A program made the position numbers and the translations under genes. A stretch of DNA of 64,000 nt, taken from contig NC_015957.1 of NCBI RefSeq assembly GCF_000147815.2, forward strand, positions 4,712,001-4,776,000. The letters are read 5' to 3'. How positions within the stretch are numbered: the first letter of the stretch is position 1; each line of letters starts with the position of its first letter. Origin of the DNA: Streptomyces violaceusniger Tu 4113 (GTDB lineage Bacteria; Actinomycetota; Actinomycetes; Streptomycetales; Streptomycetaceae). Shown here piece after piece: positions 50,775-59,834 of the stretch. The notes under the pieces were generated by a model that was not told the origin of the DNA, made no database searches, and saw nothing but the letters and a program-made list of their open reading frames with translations.

Positions 50775-52658
50775 ATGCCCCCGCATGCCACCCGACCCTG
50801 GAGAGCGCCGGCAGCGCTGCTCGCGCTGCTGGCCGCCCTCGCTCTCGTGGTCCCTCTCACCGCGAGCCGTGTGCACGCCGCGGAGCACGACCGGAGCGAG
50901 GGGAGCGGACCCGCCGTGCGGCAGTCCACCACGGTCTCGCGCTATCTGTTCACCGCCTTCACGAACAGCAGCGAGAGCAATATGTACGTCTACGGGTCCG
51001 ACGACGCGCGCGATTTCTGGTCGGTCCAGGACAAGGCGTACACCCCGCCCTCCGGTCTCGTCCGCGACCCCAGCGTCATCCACCGCGGCGGCCGCTACTA
51101 CGTCGCCTACACCACCGGATGGACCGGCACCACCTTCGGCCTCGCCGTCAGCGACGACCGCCGCACCTGGACCCATCTCGCCGACATCGACCACGGCGTG
51201 GCCGCCAACAACACCTGGGCACCGGAGTTCTTCACCGACGCGCCCGACGGCAAGGTCCGTATCGTCGTCTCGCTGTCCACCGGGCCCACCGCCTACCGGC
51301 ACTTCCAGCCCTACGTCCTCACCGCGCTCGACGACACGCTCACCCGGTGGAGCGAGCCTCAGCCGCTCGAGGGCATCTCCCCGAGCGAGAGCGACTACAA
51401 CGGCTATATCGACACCTTCGTGGTCCGCAAGGGCGCCACCTACCACGCGTTCACCAAGAACGCCACGGGCGAACTCATCGAGCACGCCGTCGCCGACCGC
51501 ATCACCGGTCCGTACCGCTTCACCGGCAAGGGCGACTGGGCGGGATGGGGCAGCCTGCTGGAGGGCCAGACCATCGTCGCCCGCCCCGGCGGCGGCTATC
51601 GCATGTTCATGGACGGCTACACCGTCAAGAAGTACTACTACAGCGACAGCACGGATCTGGAGCACTGGACGCCCAAGCAGGAGCTGCCCGGCCTGTCGGG
51701 CGTCGTGCGCCACGGCACCGTCATCCGGGAGACCGCCACCGTGCGGCCCGGTGACGCCAACCCCGCCCTGCCCGGCTACCACGCCGACCCCGATGTGATG
51801 TACGCCGAGGGCCGGTACTGGATCTATCCCACCGAGGACGGCCATCCCGGCTGGAGCGGCACCCGCTTCAACGGCTTCTCCTCACCCGACCTCGTCCACT
51901 GGACCGACCACGGCCCCGCCCTCGACCTCGCCGATGTCTCCTGGTGCCACGAGAACGCCTGGGCCCCCTCGGTGGTCAGGAAGGGCGACACCTACTGGAT
52001 GTACTTCAGCGCCTGCCAGTCCATCGGTGTCGCCAAGTCCGCGAGCCCTGGGGGACCGTTCACCGATGCGCTCGGCAAACCGCTCGTCGCCAAGGGGCAG
52101 TTCGGCCACCAGTCGATCGACCCTGACGCCTTCATCGACGACGACGGCACCCCCTACCTCTACTTCGGGCAGGGCGCCTTCGAGGCGGCCAGGCTGAACG
52201 AGGACATGGTCTCCTTCGCCACCCAGCCGGTGAAGATCACCCCGCCCGGCTACAACGAGGCGCCGACCGTCTTCAAGCGCGCGGGCCGCTACTACGCGAT
52301 GTGGTCGGAGGACGACACCCGCAGCCCCGACTACCGCGTGTCCTACGGAGTCTCCGACTCACCGCTCGGCCCCTTCACCAAGGCGGCGGGCAACCCGGTC
52401 CTGGCCAAGGACACCGGCGATCAGATCCTCGGCACCGGCCACAACTCCGTCGTCCAGGTCCCGGGCCGCGACGAGTGGTACATCGTCTACCACCGCTTCG
52501 CCCGCCCCGGCGGCGACGGCACCCATCGCGAAGTCGCCATCGACCGGATGCGGTTCAACCCCGACGGCACCATCCAGCGGATCCGCCCGACGCAGGCCGG
52601 CATCACGCCCGTCCGCCCCCAGGCGCATCACCAGCCAGAGCAGGAGAGAACCGCATGA
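50775..52658 (+). CDS. Secreted two-module GH43 glycosidase (GH43-like module first)
   Basis: A 627-residue protein with a Sec signal (hydrophobic AALLALLAALALVVPL, cleavage near VHAAEH). Residues about 55-320 form a GH43-like five-blade module with RDPSVIHRGGRYY, YIDTFVV and LEGQTI. Residues about 335-610 are a typical GH43 with YHADPDV (base Asp), SIDPDAF (pKa Asp) and NEAPTV (acid Glu). It is expected to be an alpha-L-arabinofuranosidase or related enzyme on arabinan side chains. It overlaps the next gene by 4 nt. The first module is clearly homologous to the C-terminal module of the next protein. Confidence 0.9.
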   Translation: MPPHATRPWRAPAALLALLAALALVVPLTASRVHAAEHDRSEGSGPAVRQSTTVSRYLFTAFTNSSESNMYVYGSDDARDFWSVQDKAYTPPSGLVRDPSVIHRGGRYYVAYTTGWTGTTFGLAVSDDRRTWTHLADIDHGVAANNTWAPEFFTDAPDGKVRIVVSLSTGPTAYRHFQPYVLTALDDTLTRWSEPQPLEGISPSESDYNGYIDTFVVRKGATYHAFTKNATGELIEHAVADRITGPYRFTGKGDWAGWGSLLEGQTIVARPGGGYRMFMDGYTVKKYYYSDSTDLEHWTPKQELPGLSGVVRHGTVIRETATVRPGDANPALPGYHADPDVMYAEGRYWIYPTEDGHPGWSGTRFNGFSSPDLVHWTDHGPALDLADVSWCHENAWAPSVVRKGDTYWMYFSACQSIGVAKSASPGGPFTDALGKPLVAKGQFGHQSIDPDAFIDDDGTPYLYFGQGAFEAARLNEDMVSFATQPVKITPPGYNEAPTVFKRAGRYYAMWSEDDTRSPDYRVSYGVSDSPLGPFTKAAGNPVLAKDTGDQILGTGHNSVVQVPGRDEWYIVYHRFARPGGDGTHREVAIDRMRFNPDGTIQRIRPTQAGITPVRPQAHHQPEQERTA

Positions 52659-54541
52659 GCCGCAGCGCAGAACACCAGCCCAGCCGCAGGCACGTGGTCA
52701 TGGGCGCCCTCGCCCTGGGGGCGGTGGCCGGAACACCCGGGATCGCACAGGCAGCCACCCCCACCGTGCCGCGGGCTGCCGCCAGGGCCGCCTCGTACGC
52801 CAATCCGCTGGTGCGCCGCCGCGCCGATCCGCACATCCTCAAGCACACTGACGGCTACTACTACTTCACGGCCACCGTCCCCGAGTACGACCGCATCGTC
52901 CTGCGGCGCTCCAGGACCGTCGGCGGCCTGGCCACCGCCGCCGAGTCGGTGATCTGGAAGAAGCACACCAGCGGCGACATGGGCGCCCACATATGGGCCC
53001 CGGAAATCCACTTCATCGACGGCAAGTGGTACATCTACTTCGCCTCGGCGCCGGGACACGACGTCTGGAAGATCCGGATGTGGGTGCTGGAGAACGCCGG
53101 CGCCAACCCCCTCGCCGGCACCTGGGCCGAGAAGGGCCGCATCGTCACGCCCATCGACTCCTTCTCCCTGGACGCCTCCACCTTCACCCACCAGGGCACC
53201 CGCTATCTCCTCTGGGCGCAGAGCAACCCGGACGTCGGCAACAACTCGAGCATCTACCTCGCCCGGATGGCGAACCCGTGGACCATCACCGGGCCCCAGG
53301 TGGAGATCTCCCGGCCGACGTACGACTGGGAGACCCGTGGCTTCAAGGTCAACGAGGGCCCCTCGGTCCTGCAGCGGAACGGCCGGGTCTTCCTCACCTA
53401 CTCCGCCAGCGCCACCGACGCCAACTACTGCATGGGGCTGCTCACCGCCTCCACCGGCAGCGACCTGCTCGCCGCCGCGTCCTGGAAGAAGAGCCCGCAG
53501 CCGGTCTTCACCAGCAATGACACCACCAAGCAGTACGGGCCCGGCCACAACTCCTTCACCGTCGCCGAGGACGGCCACACCGACCTCCTCGTCTACCACG
53601 CCCGCCAGTACAAGGACATCACCGGCGACCCGCTGAACGACCCCAATCGGCACACCCGCGTCCAGGCCCTCGGCTGGAAGGCCGACGGCACCCCGGACTT
53701 CGGTGTGCCCGTGGCCGACGCGCCCGCGCGCGACACCACGGCCGCCACCCGCTACACCATGACGGCGTTCACCAACAGCAGCGAGTCGAACATGTACGTC
53801 TACCAGTCGTCCGACGCGACCACGTACACGCTGCTCAAGGGCCCTGCCTACACCCCGCCGTCCGGGCTCATCCGCGACCCCAGCGTCATCAAGCACACCG
53901 ACGGCTACTACTACATCGTCTACACAACGAACTGGACGGGGAACACCATCGGTTTCGCGCGCAGCCGCGACCGCCTCACCTGGACCTTCGTCCGCGATCA
54001 CACCCTGCCGGTGTCCGGGCTCGAGCGCACCTGGGCGCCGGAGTTCTTCGTGGACGACGGCGGCGGCGTCAATATCATCGTCTCGCTGGACACCGCCTCC
54101 ACACCCGCTTCCATCTTCCGGCCGCATCTGCTCACCGCCACCGACGCGTCGCTGTCGTCATGGACCACACCCACACCACTGCGGGGCCTGGACACGTCCA
54201 ACTACATCGACACCTTTGTCGTCCGTCACGCCGGGCAGTACCACGCCTTCACCAAGCAGGAGACGACCAAATATATCGAGCACGCGACCGCGAACAGCCT
54301 CGGCGGGCCGTACACCTTCCGCGGCACCGGCGACTGGGCGGGCTGGGGAAGCCGGCGCGAGGGACCGGCGCTGGCGCGCCTGGACAACGGCGGCTGGCGG
54401 ATCTACTTCGACGGCTACACCGAGCAGAAGTACTACTACAGCGACAGCCTCGACGGCTTCCGGACCTGGACCCCGATCCGGGAGCTGCCCGGGCTCACCG
54501 GATTCGCCCGCCACTTCACCGTCCTCAAGGAGACCGTGTGA
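52655..54541 (+). CDS. Tat-exported two-module GH43 glycosidase (GH43-like module last)
   Basis: A 628-residue protein. The N-terminus SRRHVVMGALALGAV is a twin-arginine signal with cleavage near AQA. Residues about 45-355 are GH43 with RADPHIL, SLDASTF and NEGPSV as the three acid residues. Residues about 365-628 are the GH43-like module shared with the preceding gene (TAFTNSSESNMYVY, IRDPSVI, YIDTFVV, REGPAL). The two genes thus contain the same module at opposite ends. It overlaps neighbours by 4 nt and 1 nt, so the three secreted enzymes are co-translated. Confidence 0.9.
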   Translation: MSRSAEHQPSRRHVVMGALALGAVAGTPGIAQAATPTVPRAAARAASYANPLVRRRADPHILKHTDGYYYFTATVPEYDRIVLRRSRTVGGLATAAESVIWKKHTSGDMGAHIWAPEIHFIDGKWYIYFASAPGHDVWKIRMWVLENAGANPLAGTWAEKGRIVTPIDSFSLDASTFTHQGTRYLLWAQSNPDVGNNSSIYLARMANPWTITGPQVEISRPTYDWETRGFKVNEGPSVLQRNGRVFLTYSASATDANYCMGLLTASTGSDLLAAASWKKSPQPVFTSNDTTKQYGPGHNSFTVAEDGHTDLLVYHARQYKDITGDPLNDPNRHTRVQALGWKADGTPDFGVPVADAPARDTTAATRYTMTAFTNSSESNMYVYQSSDATTYTLLKGPAYTPPSGLIRDPSVIKHTDGYYYIVYTTNWTGNTIGFARSRDRLTWTFVRDHTLPVSGLERTWAPEFFVDDGGGVNIIVSLDTASTPASIFRPHLLTATDASLSSWTTPTPLRGLDTSNYIDTFVVRHAGQYHAFTKQETTKYIEHATANSLGGPYTFRGTGDWAGWGSRREGPALARLDNGGWRIYFDGYTEQKYYYSDSLDGFRTWTPIRELPGLTGFARHFTVLKETV

Positions 54542-55983
54542 TGCGCGGGCGTCCGTGGACCCGTCTGTGGACCCTGGTCGTGGCCGCCGTCCTCGGGCTG
54601 CTGGCCCCGCTGGCGGGGGCCGGCGCGGCGCAGGCCGCCCCCGTCACCGTCGCCAACGGCACCCAGTTCACCACCACCGCGGGCGAGGCGGTGCACGCCC
54701 ACGGCGGGGGAGTCATCAAGTCCGGCGCCTACTACTACTGGTTCGGTGAGAACCGCAACGCCGACAACACCTTCCGCTATGTCTCCGCCTACCGCTCCAC
54801 GGACCTGAAGACCTGGGAGTTCCGCGGCCATGTCCTCACCCAGGCCACCGACCCCGAGCTGGCATCCGCCAACATCGAGCGGCCCAAGGTGCTCTACAAC
54901 GAGCGGACCAAGCGGTACGTGATGTGGATGCACAAGGAGAACGGCAGCGACTACAGCCAGGCGCGCGCGGCCGTCGCCACCTCCGCCACCATCGACGGCG
55001 ACTACACCTGGCGGGGCAGCTTCCGCCCGCTGGACGAGCACATGTCCCGTGACATCACCCTCTTCCAGGACGGCGACGGCACCGGCTACATGGTCTCGGC
55101 CGCCCGGGACAACTACGACCTGCACATCTACCGGCTGACCGACGACTACACCGGTGTGGCGAGCCTGGTGGCCAACCCCTGGCCCGGCGGCCACCGCGAG
55201 GCACCGGCGCTCTTCAAGCGCGGGAACGTGTACTTCATGCTGACCTCCGGCGCCACCGGCTGGAACCCCAACCAGCAGCAGTACGCCACCGCCACCAGCC
55301 TGGCGGGCCCCTGGAGCGGACTGCGCGACGTCGGCGATGCCACCGCCTACGGCTCGCAGACCGCGTACGTCCTGCCCGTGCAGGGCAGCCGTGCCACCTC
55401 CTACCTCTATCTGGGCGACCGCTGGGGGAACTCCTTCGGCGGCACGGTCAACGACTCGCGCTACGTCTGGCTGCCGCTGGCCTTCCCCACCGCCACCACC
55501 CTGACCATGGACTGGTATCCGCAGCTCACCATCGACACGGCGGCGGGCACGGCGGGTGGCTCCGGCGGTCCGTACACCACGCTCAAGGCCCGGCACAGCG
55601 GCAAATGCGCCGACATCACCTCCGCCTCGCAGACCGATGGCACCGCGGTCGTGCAGTACACCTGCAACGGCGGTGGCAATCAGCTCTTCTGGGCCAAGGA
55701 CGCGGGTGGCGGCCAGGTCCAGTTGGTCGCCCGGCACAGCTCCCAGTGCCTGACGGTGGCCGGTGGCTCCACCGCCGACGGCGCCGCCGTGGTCCAGTCG
55801 GCCTGTGGCGCGGGGACCAACCAGCAGTGGCGGGCCACCGACACCGGTGACGGCTACGTCCGGTTCACCGCCCGCTCCAGCGGCAAGTGCCTGGACGTCG
55901 CCGACGAGTCCACGGCGGACAAGGCCGCACTCCTCCAGTGGAGCTGCACCGGCGGCGCCAACCAGCAGTGGCAGCGCGGCTGA
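54541..55983 (+). CDS. Secreted GH43_24-like (exo-beta-1,3-galactanase type) enzyme with CBM13
   Basis: A 480-residue protein with a Sec signal ending near AQAAP. Residues about 35-335 are GH43 of the galactanase-like subgroup, with HAHGGGVIKSGAYYYWFGEN at the first strand, SRDITLFQDGDG (Asp) and REAPALFKRG (Glu). As in that subgroup the classical catalytic base is not evident. Residues about 350-480 are a ricin-type CBM13 with three repeats ending in QLFW, QQWRA and QQWQ. It probably trims beta-1,3-galactan of arabinogalactan proteins. It ends the operon, overlapping the previous stop by one nucleotide (TGATG). Confidence 0.87.
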   Translation: MRGRPWTRLWTLVVAAVLGLLAPLAGAGAAQAAPVTVANGTQFTTTAGEAVHAHGGGVIKSGAYYYWFGENRNADNTFRYVSAYRSTDLKTWEFRGHVLTQATDPELASANIERPKVLYNERTKRYVMWMHKENGSDYSQARAAVATSATIDGDYTWRGSFRPLDEHMSRDITLFQDGDGTGYMVSAARDNYDLHIYRLTDDYTGVASLVANPWPGGHREAPALFKRGNVYFMLTSGATGWNPNQQQYATATSLAGPWSGLRDVGDATAYGSQTAYVLPVQGSRATSYLYLGDRWGNSFGGTVNDSRYVWLPLAFPTATTLTMDWYPQLTIDTAAGTAGGSGGPYTTLKARHSGKCADITSASQTDGTAVVQYTCNGGGNQLFWAKDAGGGQVQLVARHSSQCLTVAGGSTADGAAVVQSACGAGTNQQWRATDTGDGYVRFTARSSGKCLDVADESTADKAALLQWSCTGGANQQWQRG

Positions 55984-56014
55984 CCGCACCCGCACCGCCG
56001 GTGTCTGGGGGCTG

Positions 56015-56042
56015 TTGACTTCCCCAGGAGGGCCGGTACCTT
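56015..56042 (+). promoter_or_regulatory. Promoter of the secreted GH127 gene
   Basis: TTGACT (56015-56020) and TACCTT (56037-56042) are 16 bp apart and fit the vegetative promoter pattern. It starts a new transcription unit 32 nt after the GH43_24-like gene. Confidence 0.55.
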
Positions 56043-56067
56043 CACGGTGCACATGATGTCGGACATT

Positions 56068-56083
56068 GTTCGTAATTTCGAAC
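56068..56083. promoter_or_regulatory. Inverted repeat GTTCGTAATTTCGAAC downstream of the GH127 promoter
   Basis: Arms GTTCG/CGAAC with an AATT-centred core. It sits between the promoter and the ribosome site, where a bound repressor would block elongation or initiation. Confidence 0.5.
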
Positions 56084-56099
56084 CTCAGTGAGGGCAGTC

Positions 56100-58649
56100 A
56101 TGAGCGAACCAGTCGACAGACGGCACTTCATCACCACCACCGCCACGGGAGCCGCGACCGTGGCGCTCACCGTCGCAGCCGGGGCCACCGCCGTGGCGGC
56201 GTCCCCGAGCGCCACCCCGGCCGCGACCCACGGCAAGCCCAAAGCGCTGACCGGCGTCCAGCCCTTTCCGCTCACCGCCGTGACCCTGCTCCCCGGCGCC
56301 TTCAAGGACAACCAGTCCCGCAACACCGCCTATCTGCGCTTCGTGGACATCGACCGGCTGCTGCACACCTTCCGCCTCAACGTCGGCCTGTCCAGCGCCG
56401 CCCAGCCCTGCGGCGGCTGGGAGAGCCCCACCACGGAACTGCGCGGCCACAGCACCGGCCACCTCCTGTCCGGACTGGCCCTCACCTACGCGGCCACCGG
56501 CGACACCGCGCCGCGCGACAAGGGCCGCGCACTGGTTTCGGCGCTCGCCGCCTGCCAGGCCAGGTCCCCGGCCGCCGGCTACGGCCAGGGCTATCTCTCG
56601 GCGTTCCCCGAGAGCTTCTTCGACCGGCTGGAGGCCGGCACCGGAGTGTGGGCCCCGTACTACACCATTCACAAGATCATGGCCGGGCTCGTCGACCAGT
56701 ACCGGCTCGCGGGCAACGCCGAGGCCCTTCAGACCGTGCTGCGCCAGGCCGCCTGGGTCGACACCCGCACCGGGAAACTGAGCTACGACCAGATGCAGCG
56801 GGTGCTGCAGACCGAGTTCGGCGGCATGAACGACGTCCTCGCCGATCTGCACGAGATCACCGGCGACAGCCGCTGGCTGAAGGTCGCCGAGCGCTTCACC
56901 CACGCCCGCGTCTTCGACCCGCTCGCCCGGAACGAGGACCGGCTCGCCGGATTGCACGCCAACACCCAGATCCCCAAGATGGTCGGCGCCATGCGGCTGT
57001 GGGAGGAGGGGCTCGACAGCCGCTACCGCACCATCGGCGAGAACTTCTGGAAGATCGTCACCGATCACCACACCTATGTCATCGGCGGGAACAGCAACGG
57101 GGAGGCGTTCCACGAGCCCGACGCCATCGCCGCCCAGCTCTCCGACAACGCTTGTGAGAACTGCAACAGCTACAACATGCTCAAGCTCACCCGGCTGATC
57201 CACTTCCACGCGCCGGAGCGCACGGATCTGCTCGACTACTACGAGCGCACCCTGCTCAACCAGATGCTGGGGGAGCAGGACCCGGACTCGGCCCACGGTT
57301 TCAACATCTACTACACCGGTCTCGCCCCCGGCTCCTTCAAACAGCAGCCGTCCTTCATGGGCACCGACCCCAACCAGTACTCCACCGACTACGACAACTT
57401 CTCCTGCGACCACGGCAGCGGCATGGAGACCCAGGCCAAGTTCGCCGACACCATCTACACCTACGCCGACCGCAGCCTGCTGGTGAACCTCTTCATCCCC
57501 TCCGAACTGCGCTGGCAGGACAAGGGCATCACCTGGCGCCAGACCACCGGCTTCCCCGACCAGCAGACCACCACCCTCACCGTCGCCTCCGGCGGCGCCT
57601 CCCTCGAACTGCGCGTCCGCATCCCCTCCTGGGCGGCGGGAGCCCGCGCCACGCTCAACGGCACCACCCTCGCCGACCGGCCGGAACCCGGCAGTTGGCT
57701 GATCATCGACCGCCAGTGGAGGACCGGCGACCGGGTCGAGGTGACCCTGCCGATGAAGCTGACGTTCGATCCCACCCCCGACGACCCCGATGTCCAGGCT
57801 GTGCTCTACGGGCCCGTCGTGCTCGCCGGGGCGTACGGCGGCCGCACCGGAATGACCATGCCACGCCTGGACAAGGGATCCGTGGCCCGGAGCGCCACCA
57901 GCCCCATGCGGTTCAGCGCCACGGCCAGTGGCGAGAGCGTGCCCCTGCTGCCGGTCGCCCGCGTCCACCACCAGCACTACAACGTGTACTGGCTGACGGG
58001 GCAGCCGCCCACCCCGCCGCCCGCCTTCGCCGCCTGGCACCGCTTCGACGAGACCTCCGGCACCACCGCCGCCGACGCCACCGGGCGCGGCAAGACCGCC
58101 CGGCTCACCGGTGGCGCCTCCTGGACGGCGGGCAGGACCGGCGGCGCGGTCGCCCTGAACGGCACGGACGGCCACGTCGTCCTCGCCGACGACCTCCTGG
58201 CCGGCGCCCGGGCGTACACCCTGGCCACCTGGGTCCGGCTGGACGGCACCCCCGCCGCCTGGACCCGGATCTTCGACATCGGCACCGGGGTGACCGCCAA
58301 TATGTTCCTCACCCCCGTCGCCGACTCCGGGAAGCTGCGCTTCGCCATCACCGCGGGCGGCGGCGGAGCCGAGCAGCGCATCGAGGCCGCCCCGCTGCCC
58401 ACCGGCCAGTGGGTCCACGTCGCCGTCGCCTACGGCACCGGCACCGCCGTCCTCTACGTCGGCGGGGGCGAGGTGGGACGCAATACCGCCATCACCGTCG
58501 AACCCGTCCACTTCGGCAACCACCTCCGCGCCGGCTACCTCGGCAAGTCGCAGTACCCGGACCCGTATCTCAAGGCCGCGTTCGACGACTTCCGCGTATA
58601 CGGCAGAACGCTCAGCGGTAATGAGGTCGCCACTTTGGCCAGAAGCTGA
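56100..58649 (+). CDS. Tat-exported GH127-type beta-L-arabinofuranosidase with LamG-like domain
   Basis: An 849-residue protein. DRRHFITTTATGAATVAL is a twin-arginine signal. Residues about 55-620 are DUF1680/GH127, with GGWESPTTELRGHSTGH, the zinc-side motif ACENCNSYNMLKL (Glu-x-Cys) and NFSCDHGSGMET. In the last, the Cys-Cys pair of the family reads Cys-Asp, by eye. Residues about 640-849 are a concanavalin/LamG-like domain (AWHRFDETSG, YTLATWVRLDG, DDFRVYGRTLSG). Start ATG 56100 has GAGGGC upstream. It would act outside the cell on arabinosylated glycoprotein or arabinogalactan, complementing the cytoplasmic GH127. Confidence 0.9.
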   Translation: MSEPVDRRHFITTTATGAATVALTVAAGATAVAASPSATPAATHGKPKALTGVQPFPLTAVTLLPGAFKDNQSRNTAYLRFVDIDRLLHTFRLNVGLSSAAQPCGGWESPTTELRGHSTGHLLSGLALTYAATGDTAPRDKGRALVSALAACQARSPAAGYGQGYLSAFPESFFDRLEAGTGVWAPYYTIHKIMAGLVDQYRLAGNAEALQTVLRQAAWVDTRTGKLSYDQMQRVLQTEFGGMNDVLADLHEITGDSRWLKVAERFTHARVFDPLARNEDRLAGLHANTQIPKMVGAMRLWEEGLDSRYRTIGENFWKIVTDHHTYVIGGNSNGEAFHEPDAIAAQLSDNACENCNSYNMLKLTRLIHFHAPERTDLLDYYERTLLNQMLGEQDPDSAHGFNIYYTGLAPGSFKQQPSFMGTDPNQYSTDYDNFSCDHGSGMETQAKFADTIYTYADRSLLVNLFIPSELRWQDKGITWRQTTGFPDQQTTTLTVASGGASLELRVRIPSWAAGARATLNGTTLADRPEPGSWLIIDRQWRTGDRVEVTLPMKLTFDPTPDDPDVQAVLYGPVVLAGAYGGRTGMTMPRLDKGSVARSATSPMRFSATASGESVPLLPVARVHHQHYNVYWLTGQPPTPPPAFAAWHRFDETSGTTAADATGRGKTARLTGGASWTAGRTGGAVALNGTDGHVVLADDLLAGARAYTLATWVRLDGTPAAWTRIFDIGTGVTANMFLTPVADSGKLRFAITAGGGGAEQRIEAAPLPTGQWVHVAVAYGTGTAVLYVGGGEVGRNTAITVEPVHFGNHLRAGYLGKSQYPDPYLKAAFDDFRVYGRTLSGNEVATLARS

Positions 58650-58658
58650 CAAGCTCAG

Positions 58659-58688
58659 GCGGGCGGGCCGTCCCCACGGCCTGCCCGC
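58659..58688 (+). terminator. Terminator after the secreted GH127 gene
   Basis: A 13-nt stem with one G-T pair (58659-58671 with 58676-58688) and a CCCC loop, 9 nt after the stop. Confidence 0.6.
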
Positions 58689-58722
58689 TCCCAACCGCAC
58701 CGTACGGACAAGGACGACGCGC

Positions 58723-59730
58723 ATGGTCCACCTCGCCGCCGAGAACCGCTACGACTCCATGCAGTACCAGCGCTGCGGACGCAGTGGTGTGCTGCTCCCG
58801 AAGGTCTCGCTCGGACTGTGGCACAACTTCGGCGACACCCACCCCCTGGAGACCCAGCGCGCTGTGCTGCGCCGCGCCTTCGACCTCGGTGTCACCCATA
58901 TCGATCTGGCCAACAACTACGGTCCGCCGCCCGGCAGCGCCGAGACCAACTTCGGCTCGATCTTCGCCCAGGACTTCCGCCCCTATCGCGATGAGCTCTT
59001 CATCGCCAGCAAGGCCGGATACCTCATGTGGCCGGGGCCGTACGGCGAGTGGGGCTCGCGCAAGTACGTCCTGGCCAGCCTCGACCAGTCGCTGTCCCGG
59101 ATGGGGCTGGACTACGTCGATGTCTTCTACTCCCACCGCTTCGACCCGGACACCCCGCTCGAGGAGACGATGGGCGCCCTCGACAGCGCGGTGCGCCAGG
59201 GCAAGGCGCTCTACGCGGGCCTGTCCAACTACCCGCCGGAGGCGATCGCCGAGGCCGCCGCGATCCTGAAGGACCTGCGCACCCCGTACCTGATCAACCA
59301 GCATCCGTACTCGATCCTCCAGCGCGGGGTCGAGGGCGGGGTGCTGCAGGCGTCCGCCGAGGCGGGCGTCGGGGTCATCGCCTTCTCGCCGCTGGCGCAG
59401 GGACAGCTCACCGACCGGTATCTGTACGGGGTGCCGGCCGATTCGCGGATGGCGCTCGGCCACTTCCTCAAGCGCGAGACGCTCACCGAGGAGCGGCTGT
59501 CCCTGCTGCACGCCCTCAACAAGCTCGCGGAGGGGCGCGGCCAGACCCTCGCCCAGCTTGCGCTCGCGTGGGTGCTGCGCGACCCCCGGGTGGTCTCGGT
59601 GCTGATCGGCGCGAGCAGCGTCGCCCAGTTGGAGCAGAACGTCTCGGTGCTGGACTCGCCCGCCTTCAGCGACGCCGAGCTGGCCGAGATCGACCGCCTC
59701 TCGGCCGAGGCGGGCATCGAGATTCCCTGA
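58723..59730 (+). CDS. Aldo/keto reductase (YghZ / L-glyceraldehyde-3-phosphate reductase-like)
   Basis: A 335-residue AKR. The tetrad is recognisable: Asp in THIDLANNYG with the Tyr, Lys in FIASKAGY and His in FYSHRFD. The C-terminal NADPH-site LIGASSVAQLEQNV follows. The insert-rich GPPPGSAETNFG segment is typical of the YghZ/beta-subunit-like branch. It is cytoplasmic and may reduce sugar-derived aldehydes or methylglyoxal. It is flanked by terminators, so it is its own transcription unit. Confidence 0.92.
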   Translation: MVHLAAENRYDSMQYQRCGRSGVLLPKVSLGLWHNFGDTHPLETQRAVLRRAFDLGVTHIDLANNYGPPPGSAETNFGSIFAQDFRPYRDELFIASKAGYLMWPGPYGEWGSRKYVLASLDQSLSRMGLDYVDVFYSHRFDPDTPLEETMGALDSAVRQGKALYAGLSNYPPEAIAEAAAILKDLRTPYLINQHPYSILQRGVEGGVLQASAEAGVGVIAFSPLAQGQLTDRYLYGVPADSRMALGHFLKRETLTEERLSLLHALNKLAEGRGQTLAQLALAWVLRDPRVVSVLIGASSVAQLEQNVSVLDSPAFSDAELAEIDRLSAEAGIEIP

Positions 59731-59744
59731 CGGGGTTCGCTGAC

Positions 59745-59778
59745 GTCCGCGGGCCGGGGATCGGCCCGGCCCGCGGAC
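59745..59778 (+). terminator. Terminator after the aldo/keto reductase gene
   Basis: GTCCGCGGGCCGGG (59745-59758) and CCCGGCCCGCGGAC (59765-59778) form a perfect 14-bp stem over GATCGG, 14 nt after the stop. Confidence 0.75.
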
Positions 59779-59834
59779 GGATAGCATGAGCGGTCACCCG
59801 AGACCGCCACGAACCGCCGCACGGAGACGCAACC

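Noticed and set aside
56085..58724. Open minus-strand frame of about 880 codons opposite the secreted GH127 gene
   Set aside because: It is the antisense shadow of a gene with a signal peptide and catalytic motifs, and has no motif of its own.
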